64,000 bases of DNA, from the NCBI RefSeq assembly GCF_028009165.1, contig NC_079241.1, positions 4,030,001 through 4,094,000 of the forward strand. Direction: 5' to 3'. The notes beneath the pieces were generated by a model. That model ran no database searches and was not told the origin of the DNA. It saw only the letters and a program-made list of their open reading frames with translations. Below, piece after piece: positions 22,534 through 34,901 of this stretch. Position 1 is the stretch's first letter, and the number at the start of each line of letters is the position of its first letter. The position numbers were made by a program, and so were the translations under genes. The DNA is from Akanthomyces muscarius. Its lineage: Eukaryota > Ascomycota > Sordariomycetes > Hypocreales > Cordycipitaceae.

Positions 22534-22774
22534 AGCAGTTGCGGCGAATTTCACACCATTGCAGAAGAGCGATATGAGAAGTCTTTGACGAGCTGGGTTG
22601 GTCGCGAGAACAGATATGTATTCGCTTATCCAGTCTTTTCTGTATACCATGCATGCCTCGTCTCCTAAATATTGTCAAATATGTGGTGGTACCCTTCCAA
22701 TCACTGATAATAACCCGCCGTGCACCAGCCTATACTATGTTTCCTTTCGCCGAAGAAGCAAGAAAGCCACTTCG

Positions 22775-25333
22775 TCAAACAATGAACTTACCGCCACAGC
22801 CACCGCAAATCTCCGCAGAGAGGTCGAGCGGCACGTCGTGGCCGAGATGCTCCCTGGCCAGCTTGGCCAGCTCAGCCGTCTGCAGACAACGCAGTCCGCA
22901 GACGGCGCAGACGCGGGATATGCCAGGTGCCATGATGGGCATCCCCGACGATGCACACGTTGCTACATACACGTTAGCCACAATTTTGTGAACTCCTTGG
23001 AGATGCTTTCTCCCCCGCCCCCAAAGCTGAGGGGGAGAGCGAAAGCAGGAAGAGCGTACCAAATGAGTGGCCCTTGTCGCAAATAGCCTCTGCGCCGTTT
23101 TCCCACACGCGGGTGTCGCAGAACACGCAGTGGATGCGCGGGAGCACATCCCGGAACTGGTGACGCAGTGTGCTCATGCTGCTGGCGAGGGTGAGTATGT
23201 CCGTCGCGTGGGTGGTGCCGGGCACCTCGGGCCCGCGTCCGTACAGCCACTCCCAGACGCGCGCCTCCGTCGTCGCCCTCGCCGGCATGGGCTTGTTGTA
23301 GGTTGCCGCCGCCACCGCCGCCGTGTCATCGTCGCCGTCGCCCTCGGGAGGCACGTACCAGCCAAACACGACCTCGGCCCGGTCGCGGCGGTTCGGGTGC
23401 TGCGTGTTGTACTTGGACACGACGGCCGCCGTGCAACCGTCGCCAGGTGAGGCGGCCAGGCCCCAGAGGCGGAAGCGACGCGGGTGGACCTGGCGCTCAG
23501 AGCTGCCGCTGTCGGGCTCTTGCATCTGCACGTCGCCTTCCGTCAGGGCACCGGCGCCGCCAGGCCCTTCGCTTTCCAGCTTTTCGATGCCAATGTCCTG
23601 CTCTAGGTCTAAATCGTCGTCTTCGGAATCGTCGGAATCAATGTCCTTGCCCCGCAGAGCCCTGGCGCGGGAGATGCGCCGGACGGTCTGCTGCCCGATG
23701 TCTTCGGCCCACTGGGGCATGGGCGTCTCGTCCTCGGGCAGGGTGGTTTGAAACCAGTCTTGGTTCGTTGCCGTGCAGGATTGCCGTACGAGGGAGTAGT
23801 GTGGCACTGGTGATGGTGATGAAGGGTCGGCATGATGAATGACGAGTCCTGTTCTCCGTCAGCTCCGGCCTCTAGAGGGCAGCGCTGTTGTTGTACGTAC
23901 CTGTGATGGGGTTTGTTGGCACATCCTGTGTGGGATACGTAGTTGAGCAAAGACTTGTCATGTGTCGGGGTATGGCGGCGATTAGCGATCCCGTAACGGG
24001 AATCTGGAAAGGGTGGAGGATGAATGGCGAGGCAACAATACCGCGCATACTGATGACGCCATTATCGTTGTAGGACTGGGGAGCGTGAGAATGGAGGTCC
24101 TTACGGTCGTCATCCGTCGGAGGACTTACTATGTTTTCCCAGTCAAGGAATGCATCAGCCGAAAGCGACAAACATATACCCTTCATATCGTGTTGGTCAA
24201 CCTTGACCGAAGGTGTTTCGCCTTGCTTCCACGCGTCTTCTATAACAACTCGTCGAAATCCAACATGATTGTTTGTGATATAGGACAACACAGCGACTTT
24301 CTTTCCTTCCTGTGTAACCCAAGGACTCCATCTCAGAGAGAATGCGGAACCAGAGACTACAAAGTCGGGATCTAGCTCGTCGACCGTCTGTTCCATTTCG
24401 TTAGCAACGTTGTTTCTACTTTCATCGGGCAGGTCTAGTATTTACCACATGCGGCCCGCTAGAGTCAAACCTCGCAATCTCGCGAATATCCCAGCCTTTC
24501 TCATCTGGAGCGCGGTTGCGACTGTAAAACTGCACTGCCATTATGACAACATCCTTGTCGTCCGTTTCGTAAGCCAGCAGCGCTCTACCTGGTAATATCT
24601 CTTTTGCCCAGGAGAACGCTGTGATGCGCTCACTCATAATCTGCACGTCCTCGCCCAGCTCTGCGCATCGTGTCGCGTCCAGAATCGGCAGCGGGAGCTG
24701 CGCGCCCAGCCCCCAGAGGATGCGCCAGTTCTTGAACGAGCGCACCTGTTTCGTCGAAGCTTCGGGTTTACGCAGATCAATGTACTCACCGAGGCAGGTG
24801 ATGGCCCCGTGGCCCGTCAGCGCCGTCAGCACAGGACGCAGGTTGCTACCCAGCCCGCTGGGCGACCATTCGACGCGGATGATCTGGCCAAGAGACGCAC
24901 CCGCGCCGGTGATCTTGCCGCTGCCGACACCGGGGAAGCCGCCGGCAGCGTCTGCGGCGCCGGGCGGAGGCAGTGGAGGCGGCAGCTCGTGCACGCCGGC
25001 AAAGAGGCAGAGCTGCGCGTTGATGGCAGGGTCTGGACGCAGCGACCCCGAGGTATGCATGAAGAGGGGGAACTGCGGTGACGTGGCGTAGCGCTCCGAG
25101 GGAGGCTTCTCGCCATCGCCGCTGCTGCGCGGGTATTCGGGGAGGAATATGTGGATGCCTTCTATTGTGGCGATGGCGAGCTCTGCGTCGCAAGACCAGG
25201 CAATGGCGTGAGACGTCAAAGGTCTAGATGGCAGAGATAGACTCTGTAGCGGTGGTGCCTGGTGCAATTGGTTGATCAATTCACTGTCGCCTTGTTCGCA
25301 TCTCGATGGTCAACATACCTTGGACCTGTCCAT
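22775..25333 (-). CDS. TFIIIC delta-subunit-like Pol III transcription factor (GTF3C4/Sfc9-like, 5 exons)
   Basis: Exons on the minus strand are 25333-25319, 25258-24446, 24387-23901, 23848-23060 and 22962-22775, giving 763 residues. All four introns preserve the frame; exon 1 encodes only MDRSK. The N-terminal half is a WD-like propeller region (HAIAWSCDAELAIAT.., FKNWRILWGLG, ITAFSWAKEILPG, FSLRWSPWVTQEG). The middle carries FILHPFQIPVTGS and a highly acidic DSDDSEDDDLDLEQD segment. The C terminus has paired zinc-ligand motifs (CVFC, CDKGHSF, CAVCGLRC, CGGCGGKF) in the arrangement of the TFIIIC zinc-finger domain. The family helps TFIIIC recruit TFIIIB at tRNA and 5S genes in the nucleus. 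The exact yeast equivalent is less certain than the family. Confidence 0.82.
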
Positions 25334-25972
25334 GTTTCCTTCATTCCGGTGTGAGCATCACAGTACTATATTACTGGCATTTGCGGTTTTGATTATAAAC
25401 CTGCAAGATTGCAAGACCGCAGGGATACCTTTCGGAGCTGTGAATAGGAAATATGATGATGCTTGGATGAAGCGAGCTTTTGGCGTGTTTACTTTGCTGT
25501 TCAACTCTGGTGGGGCGCATTGAAAAACTCCCCAAGACAACGATACTAGTTGATTACTATCTAGTTGCGCAGCAAAATGAGCACATGATATGTCTTTTAA
25601 CGGGTCGGGAGGAAAAGTTGGGAAAGAGCTGGCCATTTTCTACTTTTTCGATTTGCGGTGCCTTTGAGGATCTTTCTGCTGTATGCGTTATTCTCCAGCA
25701 CGATTGGGTTGCACGCTGCTGCCGTCGCGAATGAATAGTCAATCTCAACTGTGAGTATTATTTCTTCTATCAAATCAATACACCGTCTTTTTTCATCGCA
25801 CCCCCTGCGCCCCGCCGTTTATCAAATGCCAAACAAGTAAGAAAAACTGAAATGAAGTCGCCGGCTTTCCCACAGAGACAGGTTGCGCTGCCGCAAAGCC
25901 TCGGGGAAGAATCACAATTAGAACATATAAAGAATTATTATGGGTATCCCATGCGAAAGACATATTTTGCCT
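25334..25972. other. intergenic region, TFIIIC gene / LITAF gene
   Basis: Tandem minus-strand spacing of about 640 bases, AT-rich, holding the TFIIIC promoter and the LITAF trailer. No gene seen. Confidence 0.5.
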
Positions 25973-26825
25973 TTAGTGCTTCTGGTCAGGCTGAGGCGTG
26001 CCAGCTTGAGCGTACTGCTGCTGCTGGTACTGCTGGGGTTGGTGGTACACGGGCTGGATTTCCTGCACCTGTCCAGACTGCTGCTGCTGCTGCTGATAAT
26101 GGTGCTGTTGCTGCTGCTGATGGTACTGCAGCTGTTGCGGCTGCATCTCGTACTGCTGGGGTTGAGCAAGGCCCGAGGCGTCCTTGGTCTGGACGGGGGC
26201 GCCCTGCGCTTGCTGGCCTTGAGCGTTCATCTGGGGCTGCTGGCCGTACTGCGAGTAGACAGCGGCCTGGGGTCCGAGAACTTCCATAGGACCGTCGTGG
26301 CGGCGGCGGGCGACCATGTTCTTGCACTGGTTGCAGCGGTACTCGGCATCCTCGAACCAGTGAGCGAGGCAGGGCACGCAGGTCAGGCAGACGCAGACGA
26401 GACAGAAGAGAGCGCCGACGAGGCTATAGCCAAGACATTAGACACGAATCTTTACACGCGTTGGCTAGTAAAAATAGAAGTACGTACATTTGCATGGAGC
26501 TTCCCTCCTTGCGAATCTCGGTCATGGTGCGGCGGTGGCAGAACGGGCAGTCGATGGGCTGCGGCTGGTCGCCGAGCATGTTGAGCGGCACCACGGTCGC
26601 GGCGACGCCATTGTGTCCTGGGACGGGCACGCCCTGGGGGGCGACCTTTGCCTGGTCGTAGCTAGGAGGCAGAGCTTGATGCGACTGGCCCTGGGGGGTC
26701 GTCTGGATGGGGTCGGGGCTGTGGACGGGCGGCGTGTAGACGTTGGCAGGCTGGACGGGCGACATTGGTTGCTGAGGCTGGTGCTGCATGTACTGCTGCT
26801 GAGGAGGTTGCTGTTGCTCGCTCAT
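25973..26825 (-). CDS. LITAF-domain membrane-associated zinc protein with PPxY motif (2 exons)
   Basis: Exon 1 is 26825-26488 and exon 2 is 26423-25973, giving 262 residues. The intron splits the LITAF domain and keeps the frame. The domain has the first zinc knuckle CPFC (about 93-96), a hydrophobic Cys-rich membrane-inserting stretch (LVGALFCLVCVCLTC), and the second knuckle YRCNQC (about 143-146). This is the organisation of LITAF/SIMPLE proteins, monotopic proteins of late endosomal or lysosomal membranes. The N-terminal tail is Q/P-rich and contains PPSY at about 53-56, a WW-domain (Nedd4/Rsp5) ligand also present in animal LITAF. Unlike animal homologues, the fungal protein has a long Q-rich C-terminal tail of about 110 residues after the domain. 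It is divergent from the DUF899 gene. Confidence 0.85.
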
Positions 26826-28185
26826 TGTGCTGGGTTTCTTCGGCGAGACGACGAGAACGAATAGGCGGTTTTCAGTGAGTCGCAAGTTGAACGAGGGTAG
26901 AAGGAAAACAGCAGACAGAGTCGGACGAATCTGGAAGTGGGCTTTGGCGTCCTTTTCTTGAAATCCAAACTTTTCTTCTCAAACCGTCCAGCAAGGGGCG
27001 AGCGACACTGCCCAGCAGATGCGCCACAGCTGCTGCACTCTTTTATTACCGCCCCCCGTGGAACCAGAGCTTAAACAGTCAAACTGAGCAGATCCTTGCG
27101 CATAAGCAGCGCCCGTTCCAATTTATTAACGAGCTAGGCTGGAGCGGCTGAGCAGCCCAGAGGGTCTTTTGGTAGGGCTGCGCAAGCTAGCAAGCTAGTT
27201 GCTGCCCAGACCACGTCTTGCCCGTAGGCAGTGGCGCCCAGCTAGGCTGACTCAAGTCCAAGATTAAAACACGAGCTGGCATGCTCCCCCCCTTGTCTAT
27301 TTCAGCTGAATACTGGGAGTTGATACTGGCATTGTAGCAGTGTTGCGCGCGGCCACATGTGTGGTGCAGAGTGCTCCAGGCAGCTCAGGAAACAGAAGAC
27401 CATGCGCAAAACTTTATTACTCTCAACTACCAGTAACGTACTGCAAGGGGGGAAGTTGTAAGTCGGGCTCGTAGGGGCCTCGTCTCGTGTCCGGTCCAAA
27501 TTAGGTTTCGACGCCGCGCCGTGCAATGCGGGTCGTAGTGGGCGACTCGTGGCAGCTTGTGGTTCGCAAAAGGCGATGGCCACGCGTATCTCCTTGGCCA
27601 AGATTGTCATTGTACTGGTCCTGGTAGCTTTTGAAGGGACTCTCCGTCGAATTGCCAGGCCATATCCCCCTTTCCGCCTCCAGAATAACCGTCCAACCGG
27701 CCAACCGTCGCAGAGGTTGCCCCATGGCTGCCTTGTCTCAGACCAACCGGCATTCGTTCGATCGGCAGAGTTCGCCACCACGTTATTAGATATACGCGGG
27801 ATCCCTGCATCCATTCCATGCTTATTTTCGACTGTCAAAGCTGCGTCGTGCTGTTGCGCACGCAGCCCCGCCTCTTCCATACGCGCCTCTGGTGACTTTC
27901 TACTCTGTGAGCTGGTCAAGATCGTGCACACCCAAATCCAGTAGAGTTTTCACATTCGCCTGGCCATGCCACAGCTGATTTGTTCCATAAGATAGCAAGA
28001 ACGCCCAGCTTGATTCTAATGATGCGCCAAAGTTCCTAAGCACTAAACCTGTTAACCTTCGTTTCTGACCGCTCTCCAACACCTCACGGCGGCGCCAACT
28101 ATACCTGCATCGTGAGATACAAGACATACAACTAGTTCCTACTTTATTTTTTTTATTCTATCAATATATCGGCAGTAGCACCACG
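26826..28185. other. divergent intergenic region, LITAF gene / DUF899 gene
   Basis: This 1.36 kb contains two promoters. The longest frame on the minus strand (27302-27931) has no protein-like features. A T-rich run at about 28141-28156 lies just before the DUF899 start. Confidence 0.5.
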
Positions 28186-29011
28186 ATGCCCCCCAAAGTG
28201 AGAAAAGGACCTAAAACTCGCTGAGAAGTGCTTCGGGACCCCAATTCAGTCTAACCTGCGCCGATACTAGATCGTAAGCCAACAAGAATGGATCGAGGCA
28301 AGCAAGGCACTTCTCGAAAAAGAAAAGGAGCTTATGCGCGCCGCCGACGCGCTCAGCGCCGCCCGTCGCGAGCTGCCCATGGTCCGGGTGGACAAGGACT
28401 ACACATTCGCCGCCGCCGACGGCAGCACCGCTCCTCGCTCACTCGCGGACCTCTTTGACGGCATGGACCAGCTCATCGTCTACCACTTCATGTTCGGGCC
28501 CGACGACGAGCGCGGCTGCGGCGGCTGCGCGCACATCGCCGGGTCCCTCCCGGACGTGCGCCACCTGCGCGCGCGCCGGACCCAGCTCGCCTGCGTGTCG
28601 CGCGCGGCTCCGGACAAGCTCAGGGGCTTCGAGGCAAAGTGCGGCTGGACGTTTCCCTGGTACTCGACCGTGGCGGATGCCGGCAATGAGTTCAACCGGG
28701 ATTTTCACGTGTCAATTGATCAGCGTGGCGAGGCAGAGAGAACAGCGCCAGGCAGCTTGTTCAATTTTCGGAGCAAGGAGGAGCTGGAAGCCTTGGGAAA
28801 GAAGACGTACACGGGTGAGTACTTTGGCTTCAGCGTCTTCATGAAGAATGAGGATGGCGAGGTGTTTCATACCTACTCCACGTACGGAAGAGGAGTAGAA
28901 AGGGTCAGCTCCATCTTTGCGTTGCTCGACATTACGCCTTTGGGCCGACAAGATGAGCCGGGTGGACCTGGCGCGTTCAAGCTCAAATACGAGTATGAGC
29001 AGGATGCTTGA
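28186..29011 (+). CDS. DUF899 thioredoxin-like-fold family protein (2 exons)
   Basis: Exon 1 is 28186-28197 (MPPK) and exon 2 is 28271-29011, giving 250 residues. The junction gives MPPK-IVSQQEWIEASKALLEKEKEL, the usual start of DUF899 proteins, which supports the tiny first exon. Family segments follow: ARRELPMVRVDKDYTF, SLADLFDGMDQLIVYHFMFGPD, a CGGC pair in the position of the family's GCxxC site, GWTFPWYST, FNRDFHVS, and HTYSTYGRG. DUF899 proteins have an AhpC/thioredoxin-like fold, and their biochemical role is not established. The gene converges on GPI8, with about 210 bases between the stop codons. Confidence 0.85.
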
Positions 29012-29219
29012 AAGTTGTTGACGCGTTGGTGATAATCCAGGCCTATTCGATTTGAAAGGTTTGAGACGTGCAATTTTATTGTATTTCCCACGCAAATGGA
29101 ACCAAGCAAGAATAATAAAGAAAACTTCCAAAGAGTGTAACGCCCGCCAACCCAACGCAACAAGGCCTTGCTGCTTTAAAAATGCATCACATTATCTTAC
29201 AAGAGGCAGTCTAGGCCCC

Positions 29220-30464
29220 TCACTTTTCCAAAATGGCACCCAGCCCCCATAGTGCGACGCAGCCCACCAGCGCCGTGGCGCCAATGGCTTTTCTCGTGAA
29301 CCAATTGTCCGTCGTCAGCGCAGTCGCGCCTTGAATCTTGCGCGCCGAGCCCACGACGGCATCCGTAGGCGCGCTGACGGGTACTGACGGGGCAGAGCCG
29401 TTGGCGCGCTTCGCGGCGAGCTGCTCGGCCTCCTTGGCGCGCAGCAGCGCAATCGTCCTGCTGAGACCGAGGAGCTCCTCCTCGAGGACCTGGTCCTGCG
29501 CGCGGTGGTCCACCTCGACCTTTTGGATGTTGCCAAAGAAGTCGGTGATGAGCCGGCTGCGCGCGCCGTCGGAGCCGCCGGGGAACAGGTCGTATCGGAC
29601 GCCGGCATTGGAGTGAATCTTTTCAAAGTCGTAGCTGTCAAAGAGCTCGCCGACCGTCTTCTGGCTGTTCATGTCGCGGACCTGCGACTCGAGGAACTCG
29701 AGGTTGTAGTATGTGTAGCGGTCGATGACGGCCACGCCGACGTCGTTGTCAGCGTGGTGGGAGTAGGATGACTCGTCGAGCTCAGAGGAGCCAGTGGCAA
29801 TGATATTCGGCGAGTATAAGCGGCTGTACATGGTATTGGCTTGGCAGGTATCGATCATGAAGAGAATCTCGTTGTATCTAATAGACATGTTAATAAAAAT
29901 GTTGCGCGCGAACGGAGCGGCAGCTCAAACCCACCTCTTCTTCTCCCACATCTGCTCGAAGGCATGCGCCAAGTCAAACGCGCCAATCTCTTCCGCATCT
30001 TGGAACTTGAGGAACTCGTTGCCGCCGTGGCCCGTCATGTACACGAGAATGTTGCTGCGCTCGTCGGTCAGCAGACGTTTGGAGCGCGGCATCTCCTCGC
30101 CGACGCGGTCGGTCAGCAGGCGGATAAAGTTCTCGACGGTGACCTCGTAGCCGCGGTAGTCAACCTCGATGTTGTCGCCGTAGAGGTCGACGGCGCGGTC
30201 CGAGTTGCTGTAGACGGTGCCGGGGAAGGCGTTGCGCGGGTTGCACGCCATGTCGTCGGGCAGCATGAGGATGATCTGCGAGTCGGGGATGCCGAGGCGC
30301 TTGACGGTGCGGTAGATGGACAGGACATTGGCGAGGTGGCGGTAGTTGAACCAGAAGCGCGACGTGCAGACGAGGACGGCCCAGTTGCTCGTGTGCTCGG
30401 AGAGGGCGGTGGTCGCGAAGAGGAGCGAGGCCAGGACGGCCTGCAGCCCCGAATTCCACTTCAT
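29220..30464 (-). CDS. gpi8: GPI-anchor transamidase catalytic subunit GPI8/PIG-K (2 exons)
   Basis: Exon 1 is 30464-29935 and exon 2 is 29877-29220, giving 395 residues. The intron joins [17 protein letters not shown] in frame. A signal peptide (to about residue 22) precedes the C13 caspase-like domain: [27 protein letters not shown], the catalytic His in YMTGHGG (about His146), and the catalytic Cys in IDTCQA (about Cys188). A C-terminal transmembrane helix follows near 370-390. GPI8 cleaves the C-terminal signal of precursor proteins in the ER lumen and attaches the GPI anchor. One candidate client lies in this window, the cupredoxin-like protein at 9911. Confidence 0.96.
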
Positions 30465-33355
30465 TGCGTGTAATATATCTATTTGGTAGATGGAACGGCG
30501 GATAATGAATGAATCGTTGGAGCGGCAGTGTCGTGAGGGGTTGGATGGTGGTGTTTTTTGTATTAGGTTTGCTCAGGGGCGCCGAGGTATGTGGCGACGC
30601 TGCTGCCATGCACGTTGAAGCCAGCTTACAAATGTGTGGGGAGATCTCGAGCTTGTGCTTAGTTGGCACCGCGGTGTGCTCACCAATTTCACCTCAGCCA
30701 ACTCGATGCTACTGAGAGCTTGTACCAATGCGAGCCTTGTTAGCGGGCAGAAATCGAATGATGACTGGGAAAACAAACCTACCAGTGCCTACCTACAAGC
30801 GCTACCTCGGTCGGTATGTGCTATGCGTCGCCAACCACAGAACACCGCATTTGCACCACGAGACGATTGCATGTTGGCGTGTGGACAGTGAACATGGCCA
30901 ATCTCAAGAAATGTCTCGCTTGCTATTTCTGAAGCCCCTGTAAGATTATAGGGCTCGTACCGCAGGCTCCAACTCAGATCCCCTGGCGTGTTCAATCCAT
31001 TAATTACATACCTGAATCGAGAGATGAGGAAGCCGGCAGCCCCTTGTGCCAACAGTTGTCGCAAATGCCCATTTCGTGCTTTCTTTATGAAGGCAATTTT
31101 TTTCTCTCATCTTGTTAATAAACGGCTCGAGGGTATAGCTAAACTACTCTGCCGCGTCGCCGCCATCGGCGTTGGATTTGCAGAAGCGCAAGATGACAGT
31201 GGAAACAGCGCCAAATTCCCGAGAGCTGTGCGACGCGTCACTTTCGGTGACATTTCAGAGGGCAAATTTCATACCGAAGCTCGACGTTGCTTCCATTTGG
31301 ACGGAAGAAGGTGTGCTCATTACCAGGCATGCGTCTGACAAGGATGACTACAGGACACTCCGACTCACTGGTGGAAGGCTGAAGGCCAAAGGCTGAAGGC
31401 TGAAGGCCGCTAAGCGTCCAGAGCCTGCCGCGGAACGTTGTCGGATTTGCGAAGAGGTCTGCCAAATTTTACATGCACAAATAAGCCAGAGTAAAAGTTC
31501 TGCGCCTCTAAGCGACGATTTTGACCATATGTAGGACCTACCTAGCACTGGAGTCTCAAATACTTTGTGCTTTGTCCACGGGGGTTGCCAAAAGTTCCCT
31601 CCCGATACCAGACTGGACTTCAGCTGCGGCGTCCCCGGCATCCAGGATGCATCCCTGATCACGGATTGTCTTTGTCAGCTTCCAAAAGAACTTACCGAGC
31701 CGTGATGCACACTGGAGGAGCTCTCGGCCGTCCTGAAGAGTGCGCTGCCAAGCATGACGGCTAGACATCGACGGTCAATCTGCGTCTCGGAAGCTGCTCA
31801 GACATTGCGTACCGTGTTTCGGCTCGATATTTCTTGGGCTCGCGTCTTTTTAATATAGTGCCGTCTTTGAAAGATGTTTTAGGTTTCACGTAGAAATGTA
31901 AAGCATTTATAAGGAGCATTGCCGGTGAGATCTCGTCCTAGCAGAACCCTTGCTGGGCGGTTCAGAAAGACGGGAATATGCATTACTATGGGTTTCATCG
32001 GCTGCGCTGCACCTCACCACGCCATAGGATCCTTCTCGTAATTCATCGCGGTGATAGTGCCTCAGTTCGTCGGCGACTTAATTGTGTAAGAGGGCGCAAG
32101 GCTCTGGAAATCCGCTCTGGAAGGGTCGACAACCGATGATCACCTCGTCTTAGAAGGCTGGCCTGGTTGCCTGTTGCCTGGTTGCCTGACAGGCTGACAA
32201 GGCCGCTTTGTAGAGGGACGCTTCTTCATTCTCACCTCAAAGTTCCACCCGCAGCTGCAGAGCTTGGTTATTCTCCTCGGCCATGGGAAGGTGAGGGTGC
32301 ATGGGGCCGTCCTGTGGGTGGTCTGGAAGAGAAAGACTCGCGTATCCATTGTTAGCTGCTGCTGCCACCGTGTTTGCTCATTACTTTATGTGGCATCCTG
32401 CATGTCTCCTCTGCGTCTGGATGATCGACGCCTCCCCGTGCTCCCCAGCATGCATAAAGAACTCCCAAGGCTGCGGAGACGACACCCCGTGCAGAGGACG
32501 AGTCCAACGTCGGTAGCAAGTTGTCTGTGGTGTGAGCTCAACAGGATAGCCACAGGTTTCTGAAAATCTCGATGGGCTCTGACGGGTGTCAGGGGCAAAG
32601 CGGCAACGCAACAAGTGTTGGCTAAAAATACCTGGGATGACGGGTAAGGCGTGGTGAGCTGCTATTACTGGCAGCTGGCTGAGACCAGACCAAGACAAAG
32701 ACAGCGCATTCCGCATCGCCATATCCACCGACGCGGCGGGCCCTGCAAGCCCTGTGGCCCAGTTGCCCAGCTAGGTAGCTTTCAAAGTCGGGAACGAGCC
32801 TAGAGCCTTATTCTAGCGTTTATTATCAGTATCAAGTCAATGCCTTGATCGCTTAGTATCCAATCCGGTCGCTGCTGCTCAGCCCGCCGCCAGTCTAGCA
32901 GCCCTCAGTTTCACTGCCGTCTACCCAAATAGGAAGCAAAGTGTAGTGAGAGTGGAGGGAGATACCCTGGCAGCCTCACTTTGCTCAGCGCTCTAGCGTG
33001 GCTACCCATGTAGTGAGAGCCCAAGAGCCTTGCGTGCAGACAGGGGGTGATTTTTCTTTTCTTTTTCTTTATTCTGGTTGTCGCTGCTGCAGAAACTAGC
33101 AGCGCGGTGCCTTGCTTGGATGAGAAATGGACAAATCCACGTTTGCTTGGGACCGGGCTGGGCGTGGCGCGCGGAAACGGGGAATCCTTTCACACCTTGT
33201 CTCCTCGGGCCTATGCGCTCTCTGTGCGTCATGTTGCACAAAGGGGAGCATCTTACATATACCTGACAGGCCCAATTTGCTGGCATGTCTTGGACCGTGT
33301 TTCCCTCTTCTCTGAAACTTGATTCCGTGTAGAAACCCCGCGCCCAGACAGCAAG
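30465..33355. other. 2.9 kb divergent intergenic region, GPI8 / membrane glycoprotein
   Basis: No frame on either strand looks coding. The region includes a short AAGGCTG-type repeat (31375-31407) and a repeated gttgcctg element near 32164-32190. It must contain both promoters. No RNA gene or transposon was recognised. Confidence 0.5.
31375..31407. repeat. imperfect GGCTGAA heptamer repeat
   Basis: Successive ggctgaa/ggccaaa units. A second short block of the same unit lies at 36307-36321, about 5 kb away. It may be strand-slippage sequence. Confidence 0.6.
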
Positions 33356-34901
33356 ATGTTCGGAAACCTCTTCCACACGACGGCGCTGCTGTTAGTCGCG
33401 GCGGCCCAGACAGCTGCCGCGCAACGCGGCGACGCCAGCATCTGCGACTACTACGCCAAAGAAAACTACGGCGACGACAGCATGGAAAGCCAGTTGAAGC
33501 TCATGACCGGCATCGTCGCGTTTGCGTATGCTGGCGGAGATGATCTGGACGGTGCCGACAAGAACAGCTCAGGCATCTTCAAGGTTGGCTCGATTGGCAA
33601 CGATGTCGTCTACCTGCGCCCATATTTCGACGGGACCAGTATGAGGCAGCCTTGCCCACACTCGCAAACAAGTTCTAATGCCGGATCTTAGTGAACACGA
33701 CGAATCTCAACGATCAAGCTGTAGCGCTTAACTGGCTCGACGGCGGCGGCGTAGCACCATTACAAGCCTTCATCAACGGCACAACCAACACGGCCGACAT
33801 TAAAAAAGGAACCAACCAATAGTATGCTACAACCTGAACTCATCGATTCGCGACTCAGAAAAATTAATAACAGGCTTCTGCAGTACCCTCTTTACGCATT
33901 GGTATGTTGCCTTTGGTCGCATCTACAAATGCTCAAACGTCGAAGACTTTGTCGATCAAAAATACAGGACGCTCATGCCGGCCTACGTCCACAAGTACAT
34001 GGACCTCAACAAGCCCAAGATTGCATACTTTATCCGTCAAATCACCCTGGCCAGCAAGTTCTACGGCTTTTCGGACGCGGACGCCAGCAGTCTCGAGCTG
34101 TACATGAACAATCGCTACAACAACCAGTGTGCGCCCGCCGAGCTCAACATGCTCAACTCCATCTGCTTCGCCAAGGATTGTCCACACGCGCTCCCCAAAG
34201 CCGACTGCAACGCCTACAGCACGATCAAGCCCTACGGCGTCGACGACAATTACTCACAAACGCCCACGCCCAGCGCAACAGGGACTTCGTCCACAAGCAG
34301 CAGCAGCGCTGCCAAGTCTGACCTTGGCGGCGGCGCCATTGCTGGCATCGTCGTCGGCGCGCTGGCCGGTGTTGGCCTCGTCATCGGCGCTCTCTGGTTC
34401 TTCTTCAAGAAGAAGGGCGACAAGAGCAACCTCGCCAACCGCCCCGAGAGCACCGCCCCATCACACACCACCGGCGGCTACCACAATTCGTCCATGTACT
34501 CGCCCGCCATGACGCAGAGCCACTACGACATGACCGGCCAGTACGATATCAACGGCCAGGCGCACTACGACCCGAACCGCCAGAGCCAGTTCTCATACTT
34601 CCCCGGCGGCCAGGAGTCGTACACGGGCACCAACAGCCCGGCACCGCGGGGCTGGTCCGCTCAGATGCCGCCGCAGGAGTTGCACGCGACGGAGATTGGC
34701 AGCACCCCCACATCGCCGAGTCCGCAGGCCGCAGCCGACGCGCATGTCAAGTCCGAGTACAAGCCAGACGTGCGGCAGCTGATAGAGATGGAGAGTCCGC
34801 ACCCGGCGCTCGATCACAGTTGGACCCCATCAACACCCCGTGAGGAAAGGGAGGAGTCCACAGCACCAAGGCCGGAGTCAAATACGAACCACCACCAATA
34901 A
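33356..34901 (+). CDS. uncharacterised fungal type I membrane glycoprotein (3 exons)
   Basis: Exons are 33356-33638, 33692-33821 and 33884-34901, giving 476 residues. The third exon uses the acceptor ctgcag at 33883 (joining NQ-YTLFTHWYVAFGRIY). Nearer AG sites would create a stop. A signal peptide ends near TAAAQ (about 22). The ectodomain of about 230 residues has conserved-looking Cys positions (ASICDYY, YKCSNVED, NNQCAPAE, SICFAKDCPHA, KADCNAY) and several N-x-S/T sites. A Ser/Thr-rich stalk, a Gly/Ala-rich transmembrane helix (about 286-311) with FFFKKKGDK after it, and a 160-residue P/S/Q/Y-rich cytoplasmic tail follow. The pattern matches a family of Sordariomycete surface proteins I recall only as hypothetical. 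A sensor or adhesion role is inference. Confidence 0.78.

Noticed and set aside
25940..26584. Leucine-rich 214-codon frame on the plus strand opposite the LITAF gene
   Set aside because: It is produced by reading CAG-rich (Gln) codons in reverse as CTG (Leu); not a membrane protein gene.
27302..27931. 209-codon frame on the minus strand between the LITAF and DUF899 genes
   Set aside because: Its translation lacks hydrophobic-core patterning and the first codon is not a convincing ATG; treated as promoter sequence.
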